A program made the position numbers and the translations under genes. Shown here one piece after another: positions 18,275 through 28,283 of a stretch of DNA of 64,000 nucleotides. Within the stretch, counting starts at the first letter, position 1. Each line of letters starts with the position of its first letter. This stretch comes from Planctomycetaceae bacterium (lineage in GTDB: Bacteria; Planctomycetota; Planctomycetia; Pirellulales; Pirellulaceae). The DNA is taken from contig JABJJO010000200.1 of NCBI GenBank assembly GCA_018660825.1, forward strand, positions 42,505 to 106,504. The letters are read 5' to 3'. The notes below the pieces were generated by a model. The model saw only the letters and a program-made list of their open reading frames with translations. It did no database searches and had not been told where the DNA came from.

Positions 18275-19714
18275 TCATCCCACAATATCATGTACCACTC
18301 GGCCATGCACGTCGGTTAAGCGAAAGTCGCGACCAGAATACTTGAACGTCAGTTGCTTATGGTCGAGTCCTAGCAAGTGCAAGATCGTCGCGTGCATATC
18401 ATGCATATGCACCTTGTTAGTAACTGCCTCATGTCCAAACTCATCAGTTGCACCAAATGCAAACCCAGGCTTCACGCCACCGCCGGCAAGCCACATCGTA
18501 AACCCACTCGGATTGTGATCGCGTCCAGTTCCATTTGCCTGTGAATAGGGAGTACGCCCAAACTCCGAACCCCACCATACCAACGTATCTTCGAGCAATC
18601 CGCGGCGTTCAAGGTCAGCCAGTAGTCCCGCAACTGGTTTATCGACTTTTTTGGCATGATCCATATGTTTCGGCAAATTTGAATGCTGATCCCACGCCGG
18701 ATTCGCTCCAGCATCTCCATAGGTCAACTGAATGTAGCGCACACCCGACTCAGCCAATCTACGAGCCATCAAACATTGCCTACCAAAACTCTGGGTAACT
18801 TCGTTATCGATCCCATACAATTTGTGTGTGTCGGCCGTTTCTTGTTCTAAATCAAGAACCTGAGGTGCGTTGTTTTGAATACGCCAAGCAAGCTCGTATG
18901 ACTTGATGACAGCATCAAGTTCGGCATCACCCGTTCGATTTTGGATTTGTTGAGCATTGAGTTTTTGCAAAAGTTCGAATTGGCGCAGTTGCACATCGGT
19001 ACGGTAACGACCGTTGACTAAATTACGAATCTTCGCGTCAATCGCTGGTCGCCCTGCACTGCCCAGCGTCGTCGCAGCGTGCACCTGTGACAAGAAGGCA
19101 CTGCCGTAATTCCTCGCGCCGCCGTTGCCGGGTGATGGACAGATCGACACAAACCCCGGCAAATTATCATTTTCACTACCGAGCCCATAATGGATCCAAG
19201 AACCCATCGAAGGGCGAACAAAATTATGTGCACCACAATGTAGAAACAAAGTCGCCGGACCATGCGCTACTCCCTCAGTATGCATCGAGTGCACCATGCA
19301 CAGCTTGTCGGCATGACGCGCGGTTTCTGGGAACAGATCCGATACCCAGCGACCACTTTCACCGTAACGACGGAACTTCCACAACGACTTCATTAACGTT
19401 TGCTTAGTGCTGCGTTCTCCCGTCTTCGCAATCGTCCGGTCGTCATCAAACGCAATTGATTCACCATTTCGTTTTTCCAGAATTGGTTTGTAGTCAAATG
19501 AATCAACGTGACTCGGACCGCCTTGCATAAAGATAAAAATAACCCGTTTGGCGCGGGCTGGGATTTTTGTCTTTTTACCTAGCGTACCACTGTCAGTATT
19601 CACTGGACTAGCCATGCCGCATTGATTCAACAACCCCGCCAGCGCTACGCTACCAAAGCCACATCCGACTGCTTCCAGTGCTGAGCGTCTAGTAATTTGT
19701 TGAGCATTGTTCAT
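18275..19714 (-). CDS. DUF1501 (sulfatase-like) secreted protein
   Basis: A 479-residue protein with a Tat-like N-terminus: a twin-arginine (TRRSALEA) ahead of a hydrophobic stretch. DUF1501 landmarks are visible: FIFMQGGPSHVDSFDYKP near the start, HSMHTEGVAHGPATLFLH in the middle, WWGSEFGRTP and GRDHNPSGFTMWLAGGG later. The fold is related to sulfatases and alkaline phosphatases, but the activity of this family is not established. It follows the PSD1 gene on the same strand by 39 bases. That pairing recurs across planctomycetes and suggests that the two proteins work together in the periplasm. Confidence 0.92.
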   Translation of the reverse strand: MNNAQQITRRSALEAVGCGFGSVALAGLLNQCGMASPVNTDSGTLGKKTKIPARAKRVIFIFMQGGPSHVDSFDYKPILEKRNGESIAFDDDRTIAKTGERSTKQTLMKSLWKFRRYGESGRWVSDLFPETARHADKLCMVHSMHTEGVAHGPATLFLHCGAHNFVRPSMGSWIHYGLGSENDNLPGFVSICPSPGNGGARNYGSAFLSQVHAATTLGSAGRPAIDAKIRNLVNGRYRTDVQLRQFELLQKLNAQQIQNRTGDAELDAVIKSYELAWRIQNNAPQVLDLEQETADTHKLYGIDNEVTQSFGRQCLMARRLAESGVRYIQLTYGDAGANPAWDQHSNLPKHMDHAKKVDKPVAGLLADLERRGLLEDTLVWWGSEFGRTPYSQANGTGRDHNPSGFTMWLAGGGVKPGFAFGATDEFGHEAVTNKVHMHDMHATILHLLGLDHKQLTFKYSGRDFRLTDVHGRVVHDIVG

Positions 19715-19753
19715 AGCACTACCAATGGTTAGCCGTGTCGTGGTTCTTAGGAA

Positions 19754-22594
19754 TTAGTATACGTACCTGAAATCAACCGAGGCAAATATTGTCTGTATGA
19801 GCTGTGTTAATTTTTGTTCCTTGGTGACATCACTTAACGAGTCATCGTCCAGAAATTTTGTAAAAAGCAGTATTTCCGGCGGTGTGGCTGCGCGACCAAA
19901 TGCTACCTGCACTAGATGTTTAACCCGCTGGGTGTCATCAAGCCTAGGATCGTTTAGATACATCCTCGACGTTTTTTGTGCTAAATCCATCACCCGCTCG
20001 CTATTCATCATAAACAGAGCTTGCGGAGCGGAAGCGCTGACATCGCGTTGCCCAACAACCATACTTGGGTTCGCAAAATCAAATACGTCCATAACTTCAG
20101 CCACGGAGTTTCTCAGAACAGGCCAGTAGACAGCGCGACGGCGACTAGAGTGTTGGTAGTTGTAGTCATTCTTAGCGGCAGCAGTGATCTCCGACCCACC
20201 CATGCGGCGATCCAAGTCGCCGCTTACGCTTAGCATCGCGTCGAGTATACACTCGGCATCCAGTCGCCGCCGGTTCATATGACTGAGCAATCTATTCTCG
20301 GGATCCACGTCAATACTTTCTTCGTTCATCACGGAACTTAATCGGTACGTACGCGACAATACAATTTCGCGAATTAGGTTCTTAGTGGACCACTGATTCT
20401 GTTGCAGTCGCTGCGCCAAATAATCTAACAACTCAGGATGGGATGGTGGTTCACCAGTCGCTCCAAAATTATCTACACTACGGACAATCCCTGTGCCAAA
20501 GAGCCAATGCCAAATCCGATTTACAAACACGCGGGCAAGCAAAGGGTTATCGCGGTCAGCCAACCACTCCCCTAATTCATGACGACCGCTTTCTTTGCCC
20601 GTAAATACAATGTCGGTTGAAATGGGTAATACCTGCAAAAATCCACGAGGCGCCGCGCCGCCCAAGTTATGCACATCACCACGCACATGGATTGATATAT
20701 CGCCGATTTCCTCTTCCTCCTGCACCGACATAACCAACGGATGCAGCGGTTGGCGAGCTATTAGTTTCTTGAGTTGGGATGTAAGGTTTACCAATTCAGC
20801 TGCGTCCCGTTGTTCGTCGCGTACAACATTGGATTCCTTGGCCTGTTCGTCTGCCACCGCTATAGGTAAGAATTGAACCGCATCAATAATGACATGTCCA
20901 GTCGTTCCCGTAGTCTCCACTAGCACCTGAGCCCGATCATTGGCCTTGAACGAAAATCTCCCCAAAGATATCAATCGATTCTTAATTGGCGGCGTAACGG
21001 TTTGATCGACAATGACGGTCGTTTTTCCCGCAGCATGAGTGACCGTCACCGGTAATGCTTTTGTGCGGTTACTAGCCGCGGCAAATGAAAAGCGAACCTC
21101 GTACTCACCATCAAGCCCGGTCGGAGTTTGGAACAAGGCTGTTTTGTCTCCCTTGCCCTTATCGAAGTCATGCTGATAACCAACGCCAATATAGGATTTC
21201 ACAGATGCTGAGCGTTGCCACAAACCTGTCAATATGGCTTGCTCGTCGTCCACCACAATGCCAGCTAAACTCGCTGCCGTTAGCGGTTGATCCGTGTCTA
21301 CTTTGCCCTGCAGTTCAGTAATGCGTTGTTGCAGGGCACCACTTTCAGCTTCAAATTGCCGCAGCGCATTTTCAGCCGTCTCCGCTAGGGGAAGTGGAAC
21401 TTCAATCCATTTCGACACATTCGAATGATTCAGAGTTTTGGTGTTTCTAAAAATTCCCGCTAAGGCGTAGTAGTCTTTGGTTGGAATCGGATCGAATTTA
21501 TGGTCATGGCAGCGCGCACACCCTATCGTCTGTCCAAGGAAACCCCTAAAAATCGTATCCAACTGCTCATCCACAACGTCCATCCGTAGTTTTGCTTTGT
21601 CTTGGTCTTCTAAATTAGAGTTCCCTAAAGTCAGGAATGTCGTCGCGGTAATCTGCTCTTGCCGTTGCCGATAACCATCCGCTGACATCAAATCCCCGGA
21701 AATCTGCTGTCGAACAAACTGATCAAAAGGGCGATCTTCATTGAAGGAGCCAATCACGTAGTCTCGATACCGCCAAGCCTCAGGGAAGAGGAACCCGCGC
21801 AAAGTAATTGAGTCCGCATATCGCACCACATCCAACCAATGACGACCCCAACGCTGTCCGAATTCAGGTCGCGCCAACAATTCATCAACGACTCGTTCTA
21901 CAGCAATAGGAGAGGTATCAAAAAGAAAAGCGTTTTGTGCAGCGACTGTCGGCGGCAAGCCAGTTAGGTCAAAAGTCAATCTCCGCAACAATACCTCACG
22001 TGAAGCCAAAGGGCCTTGCTGAAGATTGGCTCCGCTCAGTTTTGCAATCACGAAACCATCAATTTGGTTTCCCACTGAATCCCAACGATCCGTCGCAGTG
22101 GTCCACGATGACGAAGGCAAGGTATATTCCAGTGGTTGGTAGGCCCAGAACTTACGTCCTTCCGCCACGTTAATTCCGACCGTTTCTTTTTCTTCGCCCG
22201 ACGCTTTCAGTCGTGGATCCGCCAAGCCGGTTGAAATCCATTTGCGAAAATCGGCGAGAATCACATCTGACAATTTGCCTGACGGTGGCATTTCAAATGA
22301 ATCGTACGCGAGCGATGACAACAACAAACTTTCATCCGGCTTGCCCAAAACAACAGCAGGTCCGCTTTCACCACCACGAAGTATTCCTTGGCGAGTGTCT
22401 AACCGCAAGCCGCCTTTAAGCTCATTGTTCTTAGCAGCTTGTTGCGAATGACACTCATAGCATGATTTAACCAAGACTGGACGTATCTTAGTTTCAAAAA
22501 ACTCAAGTTCTTGGGGAGTCAGTTCATCCGCTGCCAGCGGCACAAGCAACTGCGAGGCAATAAAAGCAACAATTATGTGAGTGATAAGTTTCAT
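19754..22594 (-). CDS. Planctomycete cytochrome c protein (PSCyt1-DUF1549-DUF1553)
   Basis: An exported protein of 946 residues from the ATG at 22594; a longer TTG frame to 22660 exists, but the ATG gives a clean signal peptide. Domains in order: PSCyt1 with a heme motif CYECH (residues 45-49) and GGESGPAVVLGKPDESLLLSS; DUF1549 with the second heme-like motif CARCHDHKFDPIP; a carbohydrate-binding-like insert in the middle; and DUF1553 at the C-terminus (RVFVNRIWHWLFGTGIVRSVDNFG, ALFMMNSERV). These proteins are thought to be redox partners in planctomycete polysaccharide metabolism. It heads a unit with the DUF1501 gene. Confidence 0.92.
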   Translation of the reverse strand: MKLITHIIVAFIASQLLVPLAADELTPQELEFFETKIRPVLVKSCYECHSQQAAKNNELKGGLRLDTRQGILRGGESGPAVVLGKPDESLLLSSLAYDSFEMPPSGKLSDVILADFRKWISTGLADPRLKASGEEKETVGINVAEGRKFWAYQPLEYTLPSSSWTTATDRWDSVGNQIDGFVIAKLSGANLQQGPLASREVLLRRLTFDLTGLPPTVAAQNAFLFDTSPIAVERVVDELLARPEFGQRWGRHWLDVVRYADSITLRGFLFPEAWRYRDYVIGSFNEDRPFDQFVRQQISGDLMSADGYRQRQEQITATTFLTLGNSNLEDQDKAKLRMDVVDEQLDTIFRGFLGQTIGCARCHDHKFDPIPTKDYYALAGIFRNTKTLNHSNVSKWIEVPLPLAETAENALRQFEAESGALQQRITELQGKVDTDQPLTAASLAGIVVDDEQAILTGLWQRSASVKSYIGVGYQHDFDKGKGDKTALFQTPTGLDGEYEVRFSFAAASNRTKALPVTVTHAAGKTTVIVDQTVTPPIKNRLISLGRFSFKANDRAQVLVETTGTTGHVIIDAVQFLPIAVADEQAKESNVVRDEQRDAAELVNLTSQLKKLIARQPLHPLVMSVQEEEEIGDISIHVRGDVHNLGGAAPRGFLQVLPISTDIVFTGKESGRHELGEWLADRDNPLLARVFVNRIWHWLFGTGIVRSVDNFGATGEPPSHPELLDYLAQRLQQNQWSTKNLIREIVLSRTYRLSSVMNEESIDVDPENRLLSHMNRRRLDAECILDAMLSVSGDLDRRMGGSEITAAAKNDYNYQHSSRRRAVYWPVLRNSVAEVMDVFDFANPSMVVGQRDVSASAPQALFMMNSERVMDLAQKTSRMYLNDPRLDDTQRVKHLVQVAFGRAATPPEILLFTKFLDDDSLSDVTKEQKLTQLIQTIFASVDFRYVY

Positions 22595-22732
22595 GGCATG
22601 CGCCCCGTGGGGTGCGATATCAAGTTTTTGATGAACGGGGAGCTTATCCGGTGATTTCAAGTGACAAAACCATTATAACATATGAATTATCATGCCTTAC
22701 ACAACTTGCTTACATTTTCTCAGGAACCCACC

Positions 22733-24289
22733 ATGGATGCAATTTCCATTCTAGTCATTTCGATTTTGATTGTCGTCACCGGAATACTCGTACTCCGCCT
22801 GCATGCTTTTTTGGCGCTCACATTCGCCGCACTAGTGGCAGCTTTCCTGACAACGGATACCGCATTGGAACACTATGCCCAAGATGAAGCGATTATTGCA
22901 TTCAAAAAGATGCATGGAGCAGAACCGGTTGCTGATGCCTATTCCGACAAGAACATCTATGAAAAAGACTTGGCTGATTACGTCGCACATCGCAGTGAAA
23001 CGCTAGAGCTATACAAAAAAGACTATCGTAAGCAAACTCCAATGATGCGTGTCGCTCTCGGTTTTGGCGCAACCTGCGGGAAAATCGGAATCTTAATTGC
23101 CATGGCGTCCATTATTGGTAAATGCTTGCTGGACAGTGGAGCCGCAGATCGCATCGTACGAACCGTGTTAAATTGGTTGGGCGAAAAGAATGCCGGCACC
23201 GCTTTCATGGGGAGTGGGTTTTTATTGTCGATTCCCGTCTTTTTTGACACCGTTTTTTACTTGATGATCCCACTAGCCAAGGCAACACGTTTGCGGACAG
23301 GAAAAAACTACCTGTTGTTTATATTGGCAATCGTCGCTGGCGGCTCCATGGCCCATTCGCTGGTCCCCCCCACACCTGGGCCATTGATTGTTGCCGAAGA
23401 ATTCGGCGTAAACCTAATCACTATGATTATCGCTGGGTGCTGTGTTGGTTTGTGCAGCAGTGTTGCAGGATTAACGTTTGCTAAATGGATCAATCGGCGG
23501 ATTGAAATACCCCTCCGCGATAGTGCCGACGCTAGCTTGGATGAATTGGAAGCTCAAGCAGCGCGCAGCGAACAAGACCTGCCACCATTTTGGCTGTCAC
23601 TGCTTCCCATCATTCTGCCGGTAATCCTAATCGCTTGTGCGACAGCTACAAAAACATACTTCCAAAACCTTGGGGGAGCTGAACCCGCCCAATGGATTGA
23701 GACGCTCAGACCTACCGTCGAAACACTTGGCGATAAAAACGTCGCATTAATTATTGCGGCGCTCGTAGCAATGGGCACACTAATTACTCGACCTAACATG
23801 ACTCGCAACAAAATGGCCGCTGCAATTTCAGCCGCATTGTCCAGCGGTGGAGTAATCATTCTCATCACATCGGCTGGCGGCGGATTCGGCGCTGCTATTC
23901 GTCAAAGTGGAATTAAGGAAGTCATCGCGGGTACGGGCGCTGAAGCCGCGACGATTGGAACTCTGTTACTAGTCTTTGCACTCACGACCCTGATCCGCAC
24001 CGCCCAAGGGTCATCGACCGTTGCCATGATTACCGTTGCTAGTATCTTCTCACCGCTAGCACTGCAACCTGAATTTTTGCCTTATCACCCTGTTTATTTA
24101 GCGCTGGCCGTGGGATGTGGTTCCAAACCAATTGCTTGGATGGCCGACAGTGGATTTTGGGTTATCTGCAAAATGAGTGGCATGACAGAAGCCGAGGCGC
24201 TGCGGACCATTACACCCATGAGTATCATTATGGGGACAGTGGGACTCGTTGCGACCGTGACGGGAGCATTGTTATTCCCGCTTGTATAA
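22733..24289 (+). CDS. GntP-family gluconate/organic acid permease
   Basis: A permease of about 518 residues. I choose ATG 22733 (AGGA eight bases upstream) over an upstream ATG at 22682, because it begins directly with the first membrane helix. GntP landmarks include GFGATCGKIGILIAMASIIGK, SGFLLSIPVFFDTVFYLMIPLAKA and HSLVPPTPGPLIVAEEFGV. Near the end come FALTTLIRTAQGSSTVAMITVASI and CGSKPIAWMADSGFWV. The family takes up gluconate and related acids with protons. A hydrophilic insert of about 60 residues (about 41-102) after the first helices is unusual. It is divergent from the PSD1 gene. Confidence 0.92.
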   Translation: MDAISILVISILIVVTGILVLRLHAFLALTFAALVAAFLTTDTALEHYAQDEAIIAFKKMHGAEPVADAYSDKNIYEKDLADYVAHRSETLELYKKDYRKQTPMMRVALGFGATCGKIGILIAMASIIGKCLLDSGAADRIVRTVLNWLGEKNAGTAFMGSGFLLSIPVFFDTVFYLMIPLAKATRLRTGKNYLLFILAIVAGGSMAHSLVPPTPGPLIVAEEFGVNLITMIIAGCCVGLCSSVAGLTFAKWINRRIEIPLRDSADASLDELEAQAARSEQDLPPFWLSLLPIILPVILIACATATKTYFQNLGGAEPAQWIETLRPTVETLGDKNVALIIAALVAMGTLITRPNMTRNKMAAAISAALSSGGVIILITSAGGGFGAAIRQSGIKEVIAGTGAEAATIGTLLLVFALTTLIRTAQGSSTVAMITVASIFSPLALQPEFLPYHPVYLALAVGCGSKPIAWMADSGFWVICKMSGMTEAEALRTITPMSIIMGTVGLVATVTGALLFPLV

Positions 24290-24355
24290 CAGTCACAGCA
24301 ACACTATCTTTTGTAAATCGTAACCACTTCCACCAATCTACCTAGCACCCAAAAT

Positions 24356-25324
24356 ATGTCCGACGCGCAACTGAACACTTTACGTCTCTATACGAATCTT
24401 TCCAATGCAGCAGCAGGCATTGATGCCTTTCAAAGTGCGCGACGACTGGGCATTTTCGATGCATTAAAAAATGGACAACAGACGGCAATTCAAGTGGCCG
24501 AGGCTTGTAACTTAAACTCCAAACGAACCGAAACTCTCCTTGATATATTGTGCGGACTATTGATCCTTGAACGTTATCAGAACGACTATGCATTGAGCCA
24601 AATGATGCATCTATTAACAGCGCACGATGACGATTTAGGACAAACTAACCGAGCCAATATTGACGCATTTATGCAGTCCAAACAACCGTGCGAAAACCGA
24701 ACAGCTGCTTATCGCAATCGTGTTTCAACTGCACAATGGCAAGCGACACCGGCGGCAATGGCTCTAGTCAAGTATTTGAGTTTGAGCGAACAAATAGAAC
24801 CTTTAAACATACTCGACGTTGGTTGTGGCACAGGAGTGTGGAGTTTACCAATTGCTCGACAAGATCCGGAAGCTCGCATCACTTTCGTCGATTACCAGAA
24901 ACCCGTCGATGTCGCTTGTCGCACAGCGAAAGATATTGGAATGGAAGGTCGTTTTGCTACCATCATCGGCGATCCCTTTACTGCCGATCTCCCTAAATCA
25001 CAATACAATTTAGCCGTGGTTGCAAACCTTTTGCATCTGATTCCCATTGACCAATGGAAATCTTTGTTAGGACGAATAATCGGGACGATGTCGCCACAGG
25101 GACGACTGTTAATTGTGGATGTATTTCCTGGCCAGGAAAGTGGTAATATCACGCGGGCTACATTTCAACTAGACCTTAGCATGCACGTTCCCGGTGCGGC
25201 CTTGTGTGACCCGTTAACGCTACAGCAAACCCTCCTCGACTTGGGAACCCAAAAACCTCAGTACGCCCACATCGACGCCGCTCCGAACATCTACGGAATG
25301 CTGTTAGCCACAGTTAACGCGTGA
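24356..25324 (+). CDS. SAM-dependent O-methyltransferase-like protein
   Basis: A 322-residue class I methyltransferase. The N-terminal helical part (about residues 14-95) resembles the winged-helix dimerisation domain of plant/bacterial O-methyltransferases (F.SARRLGIFDAL, IQVAEACNLNSKRTETLLD). The catalytic domain begins with ILDVGCGTGVW, the SAM-binding loop, then ITFVDYQKPV, AVVANLLHLIP and GRLLIVDVFP. This layout matches the hydroxyneurosporene/hydroxyindole O-methyltransferase group. The substrate is unknown. Its 3' end overlaps the convergent metallophosphoesterase gene by 11 bases. No Shine-Dalgarno is obvious. Confidence 0.85.
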   Translation: MSDAQLNTLRLYTNLSNAAAGIDAFQSARRLGIFDALKNGQQTAIQVAEACNLNSKRTETLLDILCGLLILERYQNDYALSQMMHLLTAHDDDLGQTNRANIDAFMQSKQPCENRTAAYRNRVSTAQWQATPAAMALVKYLSLSEQIEPLNILDVGCGTGVWSLPIARQDPEARITFVDYQKPVDVACRTAKDIGMEGRFATIIGDPFTADLPKSQYNLAVVANLLHLIPIDQWKSLLGRIIGTMSPQGRLLIVDVFPGQESGNITRATFQLDLSMHVPGAALCDPLTLQQTLLDLGTQKPQYAHIDAAPNIYGMLLATVNA

Positions 25325-26525
25325 CAGGCAAAAGTGGCGGCGTGGATTCCAACAGCAATTGCGTTAATTCCGGCAAACAGCGATAGCGAATCGGCTGTAA
25401 ACCGCTAATGCCCCGAGTCACATGCAATATCGTATCGCGTTGATAAAACACACCACTCGCATATCGCACGCCATAGCGACTCGGAGTCACGATTGGCCCG
25501 ACAAATGGGACTCGGACTTGCCCGCCATGAGCGTGCCCTGCCAGTATTAGGTCAAATCTATGATTCTGCCCCCAACCAAATAGGTCAGGCGTATGCACCA
25601 CACCTAATCGCAAATCAGCTTCAATCGGCGGGATGTCTGGCGCGTTTCCAATCCAAGGTTGTTCATTTCCGGATAACAAAACCTGACATCCTCGAACCTC
25701 TCGGATTGCCGACTTTCCACCAAGATCAATACACCTCGCCCGCGCCATCGCCTGCCTAACAACATCGCCGCTTTGATTACGAATATCATGATTCCCCAAC
25801 ACAAAATACACGTTCTCGTGAACCGAAATCATTGAGAACAACTCCTCTACCCATGGCAGCAATTCCGGGTTATCAATGATATCGCCAGTCACCACGACCA
25901 AATCAGAATTCAAGCTGACAACCTGTTCCATCAGGAATTCAAAATACGCTTTACCTAGCATTCCCGTCAGATGCAGATCCGAAAAGTGTGTGATCGTCAT
26001 TCCATTAAGTGCCACTGGTAAACGTTCAAGTAGGATCGATTTAACATTTACCTCTAACTTTTGTACTTCATTCCAACTAAATCGTGGCCAGCATACTACG
26101 GAGTAATCTGGCACGAGATCCGTTTCAACTTCCGCTTGCACATCGATACAACGACGTCTCAATAACTTCCATCGTGATTCGCAGTGATCGCGCCGCAGGT
26201 GTAAAACCCGCACCATGCCGGTTACAACGAGCACTACGCTGGCCACTGTGTAATACCCAACATTTCCTAGGACCTGTGAACGCACCAATCTCAGTGGTGC
26301 CCAAAATCCACCGCCACCCTGATCCGGCTGATATAATATCCAAGCAATTGCTGGATAAACACCTCCGACGAATGCCGCCATGTAGATAAACTTCTTAAAA
26401 ACACGTTCCCAGCGATGCTCAATCCCGGATCCCTGTAGGCGATTCATTGCAATCGTGCAAATGGCGACATGACCGAGCATTGCGACCACGTAAATCAGAC
26501 AATTCAACAGCAACGTGGCGAACAT
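25314..26525 (-). CDS. Membrane-anchored metallophosphoesterase
   Basis: A 403-residue protein with about three hydrophobic helices in the first 120 residues, then a calcineurin-like metallophosphoesterase domain (about residues 175-395). Metal ligands are visible in order: FSDLHLTG, VVTGDIIDN, LGNHDIRN, VHTPD and AGHAHGGQVR. This is the YkuE-like branch of membrane phosphoesterases; related proteins hydrolyse phosphodiesters, including UDP-diacylglucosamine-type lipids, but the substrate here is not known. Its ATG directly abuts the stop of the upstream regulator gene (TAAATG), so they form one operon. Confidence 0.9.
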   Translation of the reverse strand: MFATLLLNCLIYVVAMLGHVAICTIAMNRLQGSGIEHRWERVFKKFIYMAAFVGGVYPAIAWILYQPDQGGGGFWAPLRLVRSQVLGNVGYYTVASVVLVVTGMVRVLHLRRDHCESRWKLLRRRCIDVQAEVETDLVPDYSVVCWPRFSWNEVQKLEVNVKSILLERLPVALNGMTITHFSDLHLTGMLGKAYFEFLMEQVVSLNSDLVVVTGDIIDNPELLPWVEELFSMISVHENVYFVLGNHDIRNQSGDVVRQAMARARCIDLGGKSAIREVRGCQVLLSGNEQPWIGNAPDIPPIEADLRLGVVHTPDLFGWGQNHRFDLILAGHAHGGQVRVPFVGPIVTPSRYGVRYASGVFYQRDTILHVTRGISGLQPIRYRCLPELTQLLLESTPPLLPVTR

Positions 26526-28283
26526 TTAAGAATTCGGGTCGGATGCTGGCGTCGTACTTCCGTGCAATTTCAGAACCGTTTCCATAACATCCAAGAGTTG
26601 AACTAGGCGGAACGGTTTATACAAAATTGCATTCGCATGTAAACCAGCTTGCCGCGCTTTGACGATCGAATGACCAGGGTCATAGCCGAAGCCTGTCATC
26701 AGAATAAGTGGAACGACATCCATCATTTCCTGTAACCGCAACATCAACTGATAACCGCTAAAATCCGGTAAACCAATATCGGAAATTATCGCATTGTAAC
26801 TTGCATTGCCTTCGGAGTTACGAACCATAAAAACCGCTTCGCCTCCAGTCTCAGCCGTCTCGACAATACAGCCAAAACGTTCCAGCAATGAATGGGCGTC
26901 GTTACGCACCGATTCATCACTATCAACAACTAACACTCGCTGCCCAACTAAAAACGGATGACGTTCAATAGCCACACCCGTGGGAACTGCTTCGGTCGGA
27001 GCCATGTCCTGACCAATCTTATGAATCACTTGCCGCACATCGCGCGCGTTCTGTAAAATTCGACGCAAACGCTTTTCGACTTCTGGCTCATGACCGATAT
27101 AACATTCCATCACGTTGACCGCATCGTTGAGAATCTTATCTATCGGTAGCGCGACTTCACGGTGAATTGCCTCGACGCTTTTTTGAGCGGCATTCGTTTT
27201 TTGAGCCACTAGTAAATCAAGCGTATTGAGTGCCATGGCGATATTACGAACAAATAGTTCCAAAAAGTGCATATCACTTTCTGAGAACGAATCTTCGTCT
27301 GGGCTCTCCACATTAAACGTACCAATCACAACGGATTGCCATTTCAGCGGTACCGTCAAAGAGCTTTTGGCACCACTGAACGATTGAATAAATAGGGGAT
27401 CGCTCGCTACGTCCTCGACCAAATAACTTTCGCCAGTCGCCGCTACATATCCAGTCACCCCATTGGCTTGCTTGCTGACTACCAATGAACGTTCGGCAGC
27501 TTCTTGATCGATTCCAGCGGACAATAATCCTTGCAGTTTGCCCGTCCCCTGGTCTAACAAGCGGATTTCCACATAGTCATAAGCCAAGATGGATTGCGTG
27601 TAGTGCAGGATATTTGATTTCAGTAATTCAATTCGGTCTTCCACATCCATTTGGAACACTTCTTCAGGCGACAAATTCGACAGCTCAACTCCCGCTTCGT
27701 GAATTGCATTCAATTTTTGTCGATATCGTTCATCCGAAGTCACATCCTGAACAAATACCAATATTTCTAAAGGCTCCCCAGATTCTACAAAACCTGACGC
27801 CACAGCGAGGTCGGTCATCAAATTGGCTTGCACGCGAAAAAATTGTTCCGCTTTCGATTTAATCAAACATCGCGCGGCACGAGTTGATTTGATCGTTTTG
27901 AGACACGGGCATTTCATTCCCCCGACAATCTCTCCAGCACCCAAGGCATCATAAAGATTAAGGCCAACTGCATTTTCGCACTCGGCCCAAGTGTTTAGTT
28001 GTTGGTTTGCCCATAAGACATTCTGTTCTTCGTCGACGATCGCGACACCCTGTGGGATTTGCTGTGTTGCCCGAATCAAGTCACTGACTTGGCTTAGATT
28101 CGAACCATCGCCACTGCGCCCCATAAAGATACCGTCAAAACATTGTTCTCGTATGAGACGGCGGGCAGCGTTCCAAGTCGCCGCGACTTCTAAATCTGCC
28201 GCGTTACGCAAATTCTCCGCTACTGACGATTCAGCTTCTGCGGGTGATCCTACGACTAATATTTTGACACGTTCAGTCAACAC
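26526..28283 (-). CDS. PAS-GAF-DHp-like-receiver signalling protein without a kinase ATPase domain
   Basis: A 585-residue cytoplasmic protein. Order: a receiver-like but degenerate N-terminus (about 1-60), a PAS domain (about 73-185), a GAF domain (about 210-357), a helical pair containing AIHREVALPIDKILN (His374), and a receiver domain with acid pocket VDSDE, phosphoacceptor Asp502 (IISDIGLPD), Thr530 and Lys556. The helical pair resembles a histidine-kinase DHp domain, yet no ATP-binding (HATPase) domain follows. The start is GTG 28283 (GGAG upstream) or the adjacent TTG. It lies directly upstream of the metallophosphoesterase gene. It probably takes part in phosphorelay sensing of a small ligand; partners are unknown. 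Confidence 0.8.
   Translation of the reverse strand: MLTERVKILVVGSPAEAESSVAENLRNAADLEVAATWNAARRLIREQCFDGIFMGRSGDGSNLSQVSDLIRATQQIPQGVAIVDEEQNVLWANQQLNTWAECENAVGLNLYDALGAGEIVGGMKCPCLKTIKSTRAARCLIKSKAEQFFRVQANLMTDLAVASGFVESGEPLEILVFVQDVTSDERYRQKLNAIHEAGVELSNLSPEEVFQMDVEDRIELLKSNILHYTQSILAYDYVEIRLLDQGTGKLQGLLSAGIDQEAAERSLVVSKQANGVTGYVAATGESYLVEDVASDPLFIQSFSGAKSSLTVPLKWQSVVIGTFNVESPDEDSFSESDMHFLELFVRNIAMALNTLDLLVAQKTNAAQKSVEAIHREVALPIDKILNDAVNVMECYIGHEPEVEKRLRRILQNARDVRQVIHKIGQDMAPTEAVPTGVAIERHPFLVGQRVLVVDSDESVRNDAHSLLERFGCIVETAETGGEAVFMVRNSEGNASYNAIISDIGLPDFSGYQLMLRLQEMMDVVPLILMTGFGYDPGHSIVKARQAGLHANAILYKPFRLVQLLDVMETVLKLHGSTTPASDPNS

Noticed and set aside
22595..22660. Longer TTG-start version of the PSD1 protein
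   Set aside because: It puts 22 hydrophilic residues before an otherwise perfect signal peptide; the ATG at 22594 is preferred.
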